From Nocardia sp. BSTN01 (GTDB lineage Bacteria > Actinomycetota > Actinomycetes > Mycobacteriales > Mycobacteriaceae), in the NCBI RefSeq assembly GCF_015354405.1, contig NZ_JADKYP010000001.1, positions 62,001-126,000 on the forward strand: DNA of 64,000 nt, given 5' to 3'. Shown here in pieces: positions 7,784 through 17,345 of this stretch. The notes under the pieces are model-generated. The model did not search any database, was not told the DNA's origin, and was given only the letters and a program-made list of their open reading frames with translations. Within the stretch, counting starts at the first letter, position 1. Each line of letters opens with the position of its first letter. A program made the position numbers and the translations under genes.

Positions 7784-9013
7784 ATGGCAATCACCGAGAT
7801 CGGCGCGTACGCACATCTCGGGCCCGCCGATATCGAGGCGCTGGGGCGTGAGCTGGACCGTATTCGCGCCGATGTCGAGGCCGATCTGGGGACGCGCGAC
7901 GCGAACTACATTCGCCGGACCATCGTCTTTCAGCGCACTCTCGACGCCGCCGCGCGACTGATCATCCTCGGCGGACGCGGCCGCCTCGCCTGGCTGCTCG
8001 GTACGGCGGGCTTGGCGACGGCCAAGAGCGTCGAGAACATGGAGATCGGGCACAACGTCTCCCACGGTCAGTGGGATTGGATGAACGACCCGGAAATCCA
8101 CTCCACCACCTGGGAGTGGGATATGGCCGGGCTGTCCGCGCAGTGGCGTTACGCGCACAACGTCCGCCATCACCTCTACACCAACGTGCTGGGCATGGAC
8201 GACGATATCGGCTTCGGCGTCATGCGGGTGACCAGAGATCAGCGCTGGCGCCCGCGCCTGCTGCTGCAGCCCTTACAGAACCTGCTGCTGGCGGCGACAT
8301 TCGAATGGGGTATCGCCTGGCACGATCTGGACTCCGAACACGACCGGGCCGCCGATGCCGCCGAGAAGGCCGGCCAGACCCGCGCATTGCTCGGAAAACT
8401 GATCCGGCAGGCCGGCAAGGATTACGTACTGTTTCCGGCGTTGAGCGGAAAGCGCTGGCGACGAACGCTTTTCGCCAACCTCGGCGCCAACGTGCTGCGT
8501 AACCTGTGGGCGTACCTGGTGATCTTCTGCGGGCATTTCCCCGACGGTGCGGAGAAATTCACGCCGTCGGTGCTGGAATCGGAAACCAAGGCGGAATGGT
8601 ATCTGCGCCAGATGCTGGGCACCGCGAACTTCGACGCCGGACGGGTCCAGGCCTTCATGAGCGGCAATCTGTGCTACCAGATCGAACACCACCTGTTCCC
8701 GGACCTGCCCAGCAACCGGTACCGGGATATCGCCACCCGCGTGCGAGCGCTGTGTGAAGAATTCGATCTGCCGTACACCACGGGGCCACTGCTGCGGCAG
8801 TACGCGCTCACCCTCCGCACGATCCACAAACTGGCGCTGCCGGACCGCTTTCTCACCGCCACCTCGGACGATGCTCCCGAAACCGCCTCGGAGCGAAAGT
8901 TTCTCGGGCACCGCACCTTCGCCGACGCAGACGGCGCGCCCGCACGTTCGCGCCGAGGGCTGCGCACCGCGTTGCGTGCGGTGGCGGCGAAGACCGCGCT
9001 GCCGGCCGGATGA
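7784..9013 (+). CDS. Membrane fatty-acid desaturase (DesA3-like)
   Basis: 409 residues. Three histidine boxes are present: GHNVSH (near 89), HNVRHH (near 123) and QIEHH (near 300), which bind the di-iron centre of membrane acyl-CoA desaturases. Likely introduces a cis double bond, for example stearoyl-CoA to oleoyl-CoA as in mycobacterial DesA3. The usual flavin/iron-sulfur reductase partner is not adjacent, so electrons must come from elsewhere. The C-terminal 50 residues are basic and low complexity. Convergent with the next P450, stops 15 bp apart. Confidence 0.87.
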   Translation: MAITEIGAYAHLGPADIEALGRELDRIRADVEADLGTRDANYIRRTIVFQRTLDAAARLIILGGRGRLAWLLGTAGLATAKSVENMEIGHNVSHGQWDWMNDPEIHSTTWEWDMAGLSAQWRYAHNVRHHLYTNVLGMDDDIGFGVMRVTRDQRWRPRLLLQPLQNLLLAATFEWGIAWHDLDSEHDRAADAAEKAGQTRALLGKLIRQAGKDYVLFPALSGKRWRRTLFANLGANVLRNLWAYLVIFCGHFPDGAEKFTPSVLESETKAEWYLRQMLGTANFDAGRVQAFMSGNLCYQIEHHLFPDLPSNRYRDIATRVRALCEEFDLPYTTGPLLRQYALTLRTIHKLALPDRFLTATSDDAPETASERKFLGHRTFADADGAPARSRRGLRTALRAVAAKTALPAG

Positions 9014-9028
9014 GCCGGTCGGTTCGGC

Positions 9029-10255
9029 CTATCCGTGCGGGCGCACCGGCAGTTCGGTGAGTCCCCGCATGAGCAGGCTCGGCTGCCATCGCGGGGCGAA
9101 CGAGGGCGCCAGTGCCAGCTTCGGAAAGCGATCCAGCAGAGCGGTGAAGGCGACGGCCGCCTCCATGCGGGCCAGCGGAGCGCCGACGCAGAAATGGATT
9201 CCGTGGCCGAAAGCCACATGCCCGGACGGTTTCCGGCCGATATCCAGTGCGTCCGGCGAATGGTATCGATCGGGATCACGATCGGCCGCCGACAGGGCGA
9301 CGTAGACCAATTCGCCTGCGGGAATGACGGTTCCGCCGATATCGACAGGTTCCTCGGTGTACCGGACCGTGGCCCAGCCGACCGGGCCGTCGAGCCGCAG
9401 AAATTCCTCCACGGCGGCGGTGATGCCCTCCGGGTCCGCGCGCAGCGCATCGAATTGGGGCCGGTTGCGCAGCAGCGCGAAGGTGCCGTTGCCGATGAGG
9501 TTCACCGTCGTCTCGTGACCGGCCACCAGCAGGAGGAAAGCCATCGCCACCAATTCCGGATCGGTGAGACGGTCGCCGTCGTCGGATTCGGTGGCCAGCC
9601 CCGACAGCAGGTCGTCGCCGGGCCGGATGCGCTTGTCCGCCAGCAGTGCCGTCAGATATCCGCCCATGTCGGCGGATGCGCGGTCGCGGTCCGCCAGATC
9701 TCCGGCGGCGCCCACCAGGATCTTCGTCCACAGCTGGAAATCGTCGCGATCGGTGAAGGGAATCCCGAGCAATTCGCAGATCACGGTGACGGGTAGCGGG
9801 GTCGCGAACGCGTGCAGCAGGTCGACCTCGTCGTGCGCCGCCACCTCGTCGAGCAGTCCGGCGGTGATCTCCTCGATGCGGGGACGCAATGCCGCCACCC
9901 GCCGCGGCGTGAAGGCCTTGTTCACCAGCTTCCGCAGCCGCGTATGTTCGGGCGGATCGGTATTGAGCATATGGGTGCTCAAGGCCTGCGCATCCGAATT
10001 CGACAGCACCGCAGAGCCTTTGCGCCGGAACAGGTCGATGGTGCCGGCCGAGTTCTTGTGCAATCGGGGATCGGCGAGCGCCGCCCGCGCTTCCGGATGG
10101 CCCACCACAACCCAGCACGGAATCCCGCGCTCGTGCGTGAATCGCACGTGGTGCACCGGTCCCCGGGCCCGCCAACGCTCGTAGTACTTGTGCGGATCGT
10201 CGTGGAAGTCCTCTTCCACCAGTTCGATCTGTTCGGATACCTCGGCCTCGGCCAT
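9029..10255 (-). CDS. Cytochrome P450 (CYP107-like)
   Basis: 408 residues. Motifs: AGHETTVN in the I-helix, EEFLR (ExxR), and the heme loop FGHGIHFCVGAPLARME with the ligand cysteine. The NTDPPEHTRLRKLVNKAFTPRRV block is typical of soluble actinobacterial P450s that oxidise polyketides, lipids or xenobiotics. The ATG at 10255 has GGGAGCACAG directly upstream; a longer frame reaches 10396 without an RBS. It follows the ECF sigma gene on the same strand after 151 bp, so it may be co-transcribed. Subfamily is a guess by motif similarity. Confidence 0.88.
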   Translation of the reverse strand: MAEAEVSEQIELVEEDFHDDPHKYYERWRARGPVHHVRFTHERGIPCWVVVGHPEARAALADPRLHKNSAGTIDLFRRKGSAVLSNSDAQALSTHMLNTDPPEHTRLRKLVNKAFTPRRVAALRPRIEEITAGLLDEVAAHDEVDLLHAFATPLPVTVICELLGIPFTDRDDFQLWTKILVGAAGDLADRDRASADMGGYLTALLADKRIRPGDDLLSGLATESDDGDRLTDPELVAMAFLLLVAGHETTVNLIGNGTFALLRNRPQFDALRADPEGITAAVEEFLRLDGPVGWATVRYTEEPVDIGGTVIPAGELVYVALSAADRDPDRYHSPDALDIGRKPSGHVAFGHGIHFCVGAPLARMEAAVAFTALLDRFPKLALAPSFAPRWQPSLLMRGLTELPVRPHG

Positions 10256-10406
10256 ACTGTGCTCCCTGCTACCGGCGCCGCTCGACGCTCCCCACGGTGT
10301 CAGCCCGGTCGTGACGGTGACCGTATCCAAAGTACCGAAAATCGCGCCGGGACGCGGATGCCCGATTTGCGGAGAAACCCGTTCCGCGCGAACCACTTTC
10401 GGCCCG

Positions 10407-11294
10407 TCAGGCGTCCGTCCACTGCCGCAACTTCTCCGGATTGCGGATCGCCCAGATGCGGGTGATCCGGCCGTCGGCGATATCGAAGGCGTAGACGGTC
10501 GCGATGGTGCCGTCGATCTGCGCCACCAGGCCGGGCTGTCCGTTGACGGTTCGCTCGAGCAGCGTGACTTCTCCTGCGCGGGAGGCGATGTGGATCCACG
10601 CCCGCGCGATCTGCTCGCCGCCGTTGATCGGATCGCGGAACGCCAGGACCCGGCCGCCGCTGTCGGCCGTCGCGACGGCCCGCGGATCCAGAATCTCGAT
10701 CAATGCCTCGATATCCTTCGTTTCCCAGGCCCGTTTGAAGTCCTTGACGACCTCGGCGCGCTCGTCCCGAGACGGACTCGCCGACGTCTGGACGCGACGG
10801 CGCGCGGAGGAGGCGAGCTGGCGGCAGGCCGCGGGTGTGCGGCCGACGATATCGGCGATCTCCGCGAAGGAATAGCGGAAGACGTCGTGCAGGACGAACG
10901 CCACCCGCTCGGCCGGCGTCATGGAATCGAGTACGACGAGGAACGCCATACTGATCGATTCGTCGAGCGTCACCCGGTCGGCCGGATCGGTCGGTGCGGG
11001 TGCGCCCCATTCGCTGCGATCGGGGACCGGCTCCGGAATCCATTCACCGACATAGCGCTCGCGCCGGGCCCGCGCCGAACCGAGCAGATCCAGGCAGATG
11101 CGGCTGGCCACGGTGCGCAACCAGCCTCCGGGCGCCGCGACGGCCCGCTGCTGTTCCGGGGACATGGCATACCAGCGCGCATAGGTCTCCTGCACCACGT
11201 CCTCGGCCTCGGCGAGGGAGCCGAGCAGCCGGTAGGCGAGGTTGAGCAACGCCCGCCGCTCGCTCACCACGGCGCTCGATTCCGGATCGGTCAT
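10407..11294 (-). CDS. ECF sigma factor with C-terminal SnoaL domain (SigJ-like)
   Basis: 295 residues. Region 2 is seen in LLGSLAEAEDVVQETYARWY and region 4 in TPAERVAFVLHDVFRYSFAEIADIVG plus ACRQLASSARRR (to about 165). The last 110 residues form a SnoaL/NTF2-like domain (AWETKDIEALIEIL onward). This is the ECF41/SigJ layout, in which the C-terminal domain controls activity in place of an anti-sigma factor. Such sigma factors are often paired with a carboxymuconolactone-decarboxylase or oxidoreductase gene; here the downstream neighbour is a P450. Confidence 0.88.
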   Translation of the reverse strand: MTDPESSAVVSERRALLNLAYRLLGSLAEAEDVVQETYARWYAMSPEQQRAVAAPGGWLRTVASRICLDLLGSARARRERYVGEWIPEPVPDRSEWGAPAPTDPADRVTLDESISMAFLVVLDSMTPAERVAFVLHDVFRYSFAEIADIVGRTPAACRQLASSARRRVQTSASPSRDERAEVVKDFKRAWETKDIEALIEILDPRAVATADSGGRVLAFRDPINGGEQIARAWIHIASRAGEVTLLERTVNGQPGLVAQIDGTIATVYAFDIADGRITRIWAIRNPEKLRQWTDA

Positions 11295-11406
11295 GACGTT
11301 CGCTCCCTCGTTCGGTACAGCCCCCTTCCACTGTGGACGAAACAGCGCGCCGAAATGTGAGGCCGATATATGCTGCCGTTCGCCGGTGAGAGTGGGGGAG
11401 TTCGCA

Positions 11407-12177
11407 ATGAAAAGCTCGGTTCTGGTTGCGATTGTGGTCGGTGCAGTCGCGCTTTCGGGCTGCGGCGCCGGGGAGGACGGCGCTTCGGCGCCCACCTCGT
11501 CCGAACCGGTGGCTCGGCAGATGACCGCTGCGCCCGATCAGGATGCCGGTTGTCCGCTTCCTGCCGCACCGTCGGCAGGGTCTTACAGCGGCATCACCGT
11601 GCCGGTGCGGGAGCAGACGCCGAGCCTGACGACCGACGTCGTGCTGCCGCAACTCGAGGGTGGCGATCAGGCGGCTCGCGATCGGTTCAACGCGGCGATG
11701 CGCGCATCGCTGGCCGATCTGAGCGGCGGCGCCGCGAACGGTGCGCTGCACGACGCCCGGCTCCGTTGCGGCGAAACGAGCCGCGTCACCCGCATCGGCG
11801 CGCATGTCGTTGCGGGCGTGCTGATCACGGATCACACGTGGGAGGGCGGCCCGCATCCGGTCAACCAGATCGGCACCGTGGTGATCGACACCGGCACCGC
11901 ACAACCCGTCATGCTGCCGACGGTCCTGCGTGACCCCGGTCAGGCCTGGGGCGCGCTCGCCACGACCGCCCAGAGTCTGGTGCCGGCGGACGGACCCACG
12001 CTGTTCACCCACGCTCCCGGCGCTGACGATTTCGCCGATTGGGTGCCCGCCCCGGAGGGACTCACCGTCTACTTCTCCGTCGCCCACGCCCGGGGCGACT
12101 ACTACCCGGTTCAACTCCCGTGGAACCGGATCCGGGACCTGTTCGACCCGGCCGCATTCGCGATGCTGTCGAGCTGA
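11407..12177 (+). CDS. Secreted lipoprotein, RsiV/DUF3298-like
   Basis: 256 residues. Start ATG 11407 gives a short signal sequence ending in the lipobox ALSGC (Cys near 19); the longer frame from 11242 overlaps the divergent sigma gene. After a Ser/Ala/Pro linker, the body resembles the DUF3298/DUF4163 extracellular domain found in RsiV: strand-rich, with the GGPHPVNQIGTVVID block and the late YFSVAHARGDYYPVQLPW block. Divergent from the sigma factor and sharing its promoter region, so the two may be co-regulated. It has no cytoplasmic anti-sigma segment and is therefore not itself an anti-sigma factor. Confidence 0.72.
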   Translation: MKSSVLVAIVVGAVALSGCGAGEDGASAPTSSEPVARQMTAAPDQDAGCPLPAAPSAGSYSGITVPVREQTPSLTTDVVLPQLEGGDQAARDRFNAAMRASLADLSGGAANGALHDARLRCGETSRVTRIGAHVVAGVLITDHTWEGGPHPVNQIGTVVIDTGTAQPVMLPTVLRDPGQAWGALATTAQSLVPADGPTLFTHAPGADDFADWVPAPEGLTVYFSVAHARGDYYPVQLPWNRIRDLFDPAAFAMLSS

Positions 12178-12195
12178 CCGGCCGCAACCGCCGAT

Positions 12196-13974
12196 TCACG
12201 CCTTCGCGCCCACCAACTGTCGATAGTCGGCATTGCGGTCGACCAGTTCGTCGTGCGGACCACTGTCGACGATCCGCCCGTCCTTCAGGAACAGGACGGT
12301 ATCGGCCTCGCGGATGGTCGACAGGCGATGGGCGATCACCAAGAGGGCACATTCTTTTCGCACGGTCCGGATGGTGACGTTCAGCGCTTTCTCGGTTTCG
12401 GCGTCGAGCATGGCGGTGGGCTCGTCGAGCATCATCAGTAGCGGGCGGCGGATCAGCGCCCGCGCCAGCGCCACGCGTTGGCGCTCGCCGCCGGAGAGCA
12501 GGATGCCGTGCTCGCCCACCGGAGTGTCGAGGCCGCGGGGTAGCCGGGCGACGAGATTTGCCAGACCGGCGAGCTCGGTCGCGCGTCGTAGATCGTCATC
12601 GCCGAGGCCGGGTTGCCGGTAGGTCAGATTGTCGCGGAGACTGCCGAACAGTAGTGGCGCGTTCTGCTCCAGCAAGCTGATCTCCGAGCGCCACACCCGC
12701 CGCGGCCGACCGGCGTAGGAGCGGCCGCCGAGCAGAATGTCGCCGGTGTCCGGATCATAGAACCGGCTCACCAGGGAGAATACGGTGGATTTTCCGGCGC
12801 CCGAGTGGCCGACCAGGGCCACATGTCCCCGCGGAGGTACCGAGAAACTCACGCCGTGCAGGATCGGCCGCTCGTCGTAGGAGAACCGCACGTCCCGGAA
12901 TTCGAGTGCGGGATGCCCGTTCTCCGAGTAGGGCTCGATCATCGAACGAGCCGGTTCGAGGCCGTCGTGAGCAATCTCGTCGACATCCTCGACCGGCAGA
13001 CTCAGTGTCGACTCGATCCGGCTGAGCGCTCCCAAGGCCTTCTGCAATCCGACGGAGCCGTTGAACAGATCACCGACCGGTATCAGCAGATTCATCGCGA
13101 GCAGCATCATCGTAACGAGACTGCTCAGCTCCATCTGATGATTCGCCACCCGCACGCCGCCGACCAGCAGTGACACCACGAACGACCCGGTCACCGCCAG
13201 GTGCATCGCCGGATTCCCCAGCGCCTTCAGTCGGGCCGCGCGCACGCCGGCGGCGAACGCCGCACCGGCCAGCTCCGTCAACCGCTCGTGTTCGCGGTCC
13301 TCGGCATTGTTGACCTTGACCGTGCGCACGCCGTTCAGCGCGCGCTCGATATCGGCCGACAGTGCGCCGACACTTTCCTGCAATCGAACCGAAGCCACCT
13401 CGATTCTCGTCATGACCAGCAACATCGCCCCCGCGGCAACGCCCACGGTGACGAAGACGATCGAGAACAACAGCCAGTCGAGATAGATCATCACCGCCAC
13501 CGTGCCGACGAGTGTGATTGCGCCCGTGACTATTTGGACGAGACTGCTCCCGACGGCGTTGCGGATCACGGTCGAATCGAGCGTGACGCGGGAAAGGAGA
13601 TCACCGACTCGCTGTGACTCCAGCGTGGCAATCCGCAACCGCAACAGATGCCCGGTCAGGCGACGACGTACGGACAGGAGCACGGATTCGCTGGTTCGCT
13701 CGAGGATGTAGGTGCCGCCGGTGTCGGCCACGGCATACAGGAGATAAGCCCCCACCAACGCCGCGAGCGACCACACGATCGTCGCGCCCGACGACGCATC
13801 TCGCACGACCTGCCCCGCCAGCAGCGGCTGCGCCAGCGACAACCCGGTGCCGACCAGAAGCAGCGCCGTCGCCGCCAGCAGCGAATGGCGTTGTGGTACG
13901 AGGATTCTCAGGAGCGCACCGACCCGCCGCGGCCAGGAATCGTCCTGCCGAACCTCATCGTCGTCAGCTGACAT
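12196..13974 (-). CDS. ABC exporter half-transporter (fused TMD-NBD)
   Basis: 592 residues. Six membrane helices occupy about 25-310, then an ATPase domain with Walker A GHSGAGKST, signature LSGGERQR, Walker B MMLDEPTA and switch IAHRLST. This is a type I (MsbA/LmrA-like) exporter half, expected to work as a homodimer because no partner gene is adjacent. Substrates of this family are lipids, peptides or drugs; none is implied here. Convergent with the lipoprotein, 18 bp apart. Confidence 0.92.
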   Translation of the reverse strand: MSADDDEVRQDDSWPRRVGALLRILVPQRHSLLAATALLLVGTGLSLAQPLLAGQVVRDASSGATIVWSLAALVGAYLLYAVADTGGTYILERTSESVLLSVRRRLTGHLLRLRIATLESQRVGDLLSRVTLDSTVIRNAVGSSLVQIVTGAITLVGTVAVMIYLDWLLFSIVFVTVGVAAGAMLLVMTRIEVASVRLQESVGALSADIERALNGVRTVKVNNAEDREHERLTELAGAAFAAGVRAARLKALGNPAMHLAVTGSFVVSLLVGGVRVANHQMELSSLVTMMLLAMNLLIPVGDLFNGSVGLQKALGALSRIESTLSLPVEDVDEIAHDGLEPARSMIEPYSENGHPALEFRDVRFSYDERPILHGVSFSVPPRGHVALVGHSGAGKSTVFSLVSRFYDPDTGDILLGGRSYAGRPRRVWRSEISLLEQNAPLLFGSLRDNLTYRQPGLGDDDLRRATELAGLANLVARLPRGLDTPVGEHGILLSGGERQRVALARALIRRPLLMMLDEPTAMLDAETEKALNVTIRTVRKECALLVIAHRLSTIREADTVLFLKDGRIVDSGPHDELVDRNADYRQLVGAKA

Positions 13975-14264
13975 CTTTCCCCCCGTTTCCGTTGGAGCCG
14001 ACCGCTCTCGGCCGGCTCAACGTAGCCGCACTCATCTCACGGGTCGAGCCGACGGGAGTGTGCGGAGATCGTCGACGCTCGGCTCGCAGCGAAGGCGTCC
14101 GGTATGCGCGATCGGTGCTGGCCCACAGGTCCCCGCGGTAGTGCGACGGTTCATGCCGTCGACCACACGGCAGGGCGGTTCTTTCGTATGCTCGTTGTTA
14201 GCGAATGGGGAGGGTCGTCGGTGCCGGGCCCCGCGGGTTCGGCGATGGAGGAAGGTCCTCGCGG
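13975..14264. other. Divergent intergenic region
   Basis: No gene supported. It separates the ABC exporter and the GGDEF gene. A stem GAGCCG (13995-14000) / CGGCTC (14013-14018) lies just upstream of the ABC gene. A possible TATGCT -10 element lies near 14187 for the GGDEF gene, without a clear -35. Confidence 0.4.
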
Positions 14265-15527
14265 ATGGACAGGCGTGAGGCTGCCGATATAGCGCGGGAC
14301 TGGTCGGCGGCCCTGGTCGATTGCGGTAGCGTGCCGACGGCTCTGCCGCGCGCGCACCAGCTGACGGAATGGATCGTCGACCTGGAAGCCGCCATGGCGG
14401 CCGAATCGTTCGATCCGTCGCCCGCGTACCGAGTCGGGGTCGAGATGGTGCGGTGGAAGCTGACCGACCCCGCCCTGATGACTCCGTCCGCGACGGTGCT
14501 GGCCTGTTTGCTGGAGCGGTCACAGCGGCCGGATCGCACGCAGCGCTTCGGCGCCCTCCTGGGCGAACTCGGGCGCGGCTACAGCGCCGAGTTGTTGAAG
14601 GTCCACGCGGACAGCCGGGAGATAGCCGACCAGCGTTTCCGGGTGGTGTTCGACAACGCCGCGGTGGCGATCGCGCTGTACGACAGCAACGGCATCACGC
14701 TGGAAGCCAACCCGACCACGGCGCGGATGGTCGGGATGAAACCGGAGGATGTGCCGGGGGTCGCGGGGCTGGATTTGATGCACCCCGAGGATCGCGACAA
14801 GCTCCAGCAGGTGGTCGTCGATCTGTATCAGCGCCGGCACGGCACCGTGCACTTCGAAGGCCGCTTCTGCCGCCCCGACGGCACCGTCTGCTGGGGTGCG
14901 TGGACGATGACGCTGGTGCGCGGCGCGGGCGGCCGTGATCTGCGCCTGCTCGCCGTCGGAGAGGACATCACCGAGCGCCGCGCGATGGAGCAGAAGCTGT
15001 GGTGGCAGGCGCGCCACGACCCGTTGACGGGTCTGCCCAACCGGCACTGCCTGCTCGAGCAGTTGGAGGCCATCGTCGCGACGGCCGGCCCCGCCGACCA
15101 CATCGGTTTGTGCTTTCTCGATCTCGACGAGTTCAAGCTGATCAACGACCGCTACGGCCACCGCGCGGGCGACAGCGTGCTGGCCGAGGTCGGGCGGCGG
15201 CTGGACGCGAAGATGACCTCACCGTCGGTCACGGTCACCCGCATCGGTGGCGACGAGTTCGTCGCGCTGCTCGCACCGCCCTGCGACGAGGAGACCGCGC
15301 ACGCCGCCGCCGAGACCATGCTCGCGACCCTGCGAGAACCGGTGCCCGTCGGTCCCACCGATCTGCTGGCGATGTCGGCCAGCATCGGCGCCGTCGTCGC
15401 CCCGGTCGCGGGCGCGAACGCCGAGAAGCTGTTGAACGATGCCGATGTGGGCCTGTACCGGGCCAAGGCCGCCGGCCGCGGCACCTGGGTGCTGCATCGC
15501 GACGAGAGCGGTCGCGCAGCCGAATAG
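14265..15527 (+). CDS. PAS-GGDEF diguanylate cyclase
   Basis: 420 residues from ATG 14265, behind GGAGGAAGG. Order: an all-helical N-terminal sensor-like region (about 1-125), a PAS domain (about 125-255, FDNAAVAIALYDSNG to EDITERR), then a GGDEF domain (about 260-415). The GGDEF active-site motif is intact (RIGGDEFVALL), and the metal-binding DLDEFKLIND is present, so c-di-GMP synthesis is expected. No EAL domain follows. No RxxD inhibitory site was noticed before GGDEF. No membrane segment, so the signal is cytoplasmic. Confidence 0.92.
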   Translation: MDRREAADIARDWSAALVDCGSVPTALPRAHQLTEWIVDLEAAMAAESFDPSPAYRVGVEMVRWKLTDPALMTPSATVLACLLERSQRPDRTQRFGALLGELGRGYSAELLKVHADSREIADQRFRVVFDNAAVAIALYDSNGITLEANPTTARMVGMKPEDVPGVAGLDLMHPEDRDKLQQVVVDLYQRRHGTVHFEGRFCRPDGTVCWGAWTMTLVRGAGGRDLRLLAVGEDITERRAMEQKLWWQARHDPLTGLPNRHCLLEQLEAIVATAGPADHIGLCFLDLDEFKLINDRYGHRAGDSVLAEVGRRLDAKMTSPSVTVTRIGGDEFVALLAPPCDEETAHAAAETMLATLREPVPVGPTDLLAMSASIGAVVAPVAGANAEKLLNDADVGLYRAKAAGRGTWVLHRDESGRAAE

Positions 15528-15548
15528 CTCGGCGCGGGCCCGTCCAGG

Positions 15549-16754
15549 TCAGTGTCGGCCCATCGCGAGTTCCCCTCGCCGAGCGGCCCGCCACCACCGC
15601 TGTCCGGAATCGACGGCACGCCGCACCCTGCGAACGGCGGGTATCTGCATGAGCAGATGCATCTGGTAGCGCCACGGCATCTGCAGCCCGTGCCGGACCG
15701 CCATCGCATAGGCGAACTGCACGGCATCGCGGTCGAGATACCGGTCGGCGCGTTCGAACCAGGTCATGCTGGCACGGGCGGCGGCCTGAATCGGGCGCAT
15801 CGCGGCGCGCCGTTGCGTGTCGTAATCCTCCAGCGCGTCGGCGATCTCGCCGTGTTCGTACACGCTCTGCGCGAGCACGATCGCGTCGATGATCGCCAAC
15901 CGGGTGCCCGAACCGATCGTGAAGTGCGTGGTATGCGCCGCGTCGCCGAGTAGCACCACATTGTCGTGGTACCAGGATTTGTTGGTCACCTCGGGAAAAC
16001 AATTCCACCTCGCGATTTCGCCTCGCGACTTGCCGATCAACGAATGACCGTCGAGCACGCGCGTGAAAATGCTTTCCAGGACAGGCATATTCGCCGCGTT
16101 GTCCGGAGAATCGAATCCCAGTCCGTGCCAGGTCTGCGGTTGGCATTCGACGATGCAGGTGCTGATTTTTCCGGCGATCGACGGATAGGCGTGGAACCAG
16201 ATCCAACCGGCCGGGGTGTGTTCGAAGGCGAAGGTGAATCGGGTGAAGACCTTGTCGGTGCCGAGCCAGATATACCGATTCTCGCCGAGTGTCACCGATG
16301 TTCCGAACCGATGATCGTCCAGCTGCCGCACCCGGCTGTTCGCGCCGTCGGACGCGACGATGAGATCGGCGCCGTCGAAGCCGGACAGATCGTGGACCTC
16401 TCGGCCGTACCGGACGTCGACGCCGAGCTCGCTCGCCCGGCGCGACAGCACCTCGAGCAATGCCGCGCGTCCCATGCTGAAGCCGTAGCCCGGGAAGTAC
16501 GCGGTCCGGTCATCGCCGACGTGAATCGCCTGTTCACGCCAGAGGACCGATCCGGCGCGCACCGCCTGTGCGCTGTCGGGGTCGTTCCGGTACAGGATGT
16601 CGAGCAGGTCGTCCCAGTACACGACGCCCCAGCCGTAGGTGGAGCCGGGAGGATCCCGGTCGATCACCGTGATGGCATGGGCCGGGTCGCGGCGTTTCAT
16701 CGAAATGGCGAAATACAGTCCGGCGGGACCGCCACCGATACACACGATTCTCAT
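15549..16754 (-). CDS. FAD-dependent aromatic-type monooxygenase
   Basis: 401 residues. N-terminal dinucleotide fold IVCIGGGPAGLYFAI (GxGxxG-like, residues 3-17). The second FAD motif GDAAHTTHFTIGSG lies near residue 270. These place it with group A flavin hydroxylases, closest in feel to the N-terminal half of salicylyl-CoA 5-hydroxylase-type enzymes. It would use NAD(P)H and oxygen to hydroxylate an aromatic ring. Substrate not predictable. Start MRIV chosen because it places the FAD fold at the N-terminus; the frame extends 25 codons further without an RBS. Convergent with the GGDEF gene. Confidence 0.83.
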   Translation of the reverse strand: MRIVCIGGGPAGLYFAISMKRRDPAHAITVIDRDPPGSTYGWGVVYWDDLLDILYRNDPDSAQAVRAGSVLWREQAIHVGDDRTAYFPGYGFSMGRAALLEVLSRRASELGVDVRYGREVHDLSGFDGADLIVASDGANSRVRQLDDHRFGTSVTLGENRYIWLGTDKVFTRFTFAFEHTPAGWIWFHAYPSIAGKISTCIVECQPQTWHGLGFDSPDNAANMPVLESIFTRVLDGHSLIGKSRGEIARWNCFPEVTNKSWYHDNVVLLGDAAHTTHFTIGSGTRLAIIDAIVLAQSVYEHGEIADALEDYDTQRRAAMRPIQAAARASMTWFERADRYLDRDAVQFAYAMAVRHGLQMPWRYQMHLLMQIPAVRRVRRAVDSGQRWWRAARRGELAMGRH

Positions 16755-16857
16755 TCGGTCACCAGTTTCCGCCCGGTGGGTCGATTTCGGCGGCGCAGCA
16801 ACGGTATTCGACGCGGCCGAGCCCGGCACGCGGTGCGTGTCCGGGCTCGGTCATCGG

Positions 16858-17199
16858 CTAGAAGCTTCCCCAGCCGCCGCCGAAGGGGTTCCACCAGCCG
16901 CCATTACCCCAGCCGCCGCCGTTACCCCAACCCCAGCCGCCGTTCCCCCAGCCACCACCGTGGCCCCAGCCGCCGCCGTTACCCCAACCCCAGCCGCCGC
17001 CGTTCCCCCAGCCACCACCGTGGCCCCAGCCGCCGCCGTTACCCCAGCCGGGGCTGTCGACGGATTGGGTCGCGGAGTTGGGTGTCGCGGCGGACGATTG
17101 CGTCGCGGCGGCGACGACCGGAACCGCGGCAGCCGCGGCTATTCCGGCTGCGGCCGCCAACCGTGCGATTTTCGAGTGTGAATTCCTTTTCTTGATCAT
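16858..17199 (-). CDS. Secreted Gly/Trp-repeat protein
   Basis: 113 residues. A lysine-rich N-terminus and Ala/Val hydrophobic core end at an AAA-like cleavage site near residue 32. The mature protein is Ser/Thr-rich to residue 50 and then almost only GWGNGGGWGHGG-type repeats, ending WNPFGGGWGSF. Trp, Gly, Asn and His dominate. The function is unknown. Such repeats suggest an extended surface or extracellular polymer that could bind aromatic, metal or carbohydrate partners; that is inference. Stand-alone, 1.5 turns of repeat encoded by near-identical 57- and 60-bp DNA units. Confidence 0.78.
   Translation of the reverse strand: MIKKRNSHSKIARLAAAAGIAAAAAVPVVAAATQSSAATPNSATQSVDSPGWGNGGGWGHGGGWGNGGGWGWGNGGGWGHGGGWGNGGWGWGNGGGWGNGGWWNPFGGGWGSF
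16921..17046. repeat. Tandem 57/60-bp coding minisatellite
   Basis: The unit beginning GTTACCCCA restarts at 16921, 16978 and 17038. The first two units differ only by one inserted CCG codon. It lies within the Gly/Trp-repeat gene, so copy number changes would stay in frame and change repeat length. Confidence 0.8.
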
Positions 17200-17345
17200 G
17201 ATAGGGCTCCAAATAGCTGTCCCGACCTGCTGGAATTCTACGCGTTTTCGCCGAATGCAAAAGTTGCCGAAACAACCTGTTTCACCATCTGGGGCCGCCG
17301 GATTCGACACGATCGCCGAGGGGGGGTCGGCACAAGCGGATGCGC

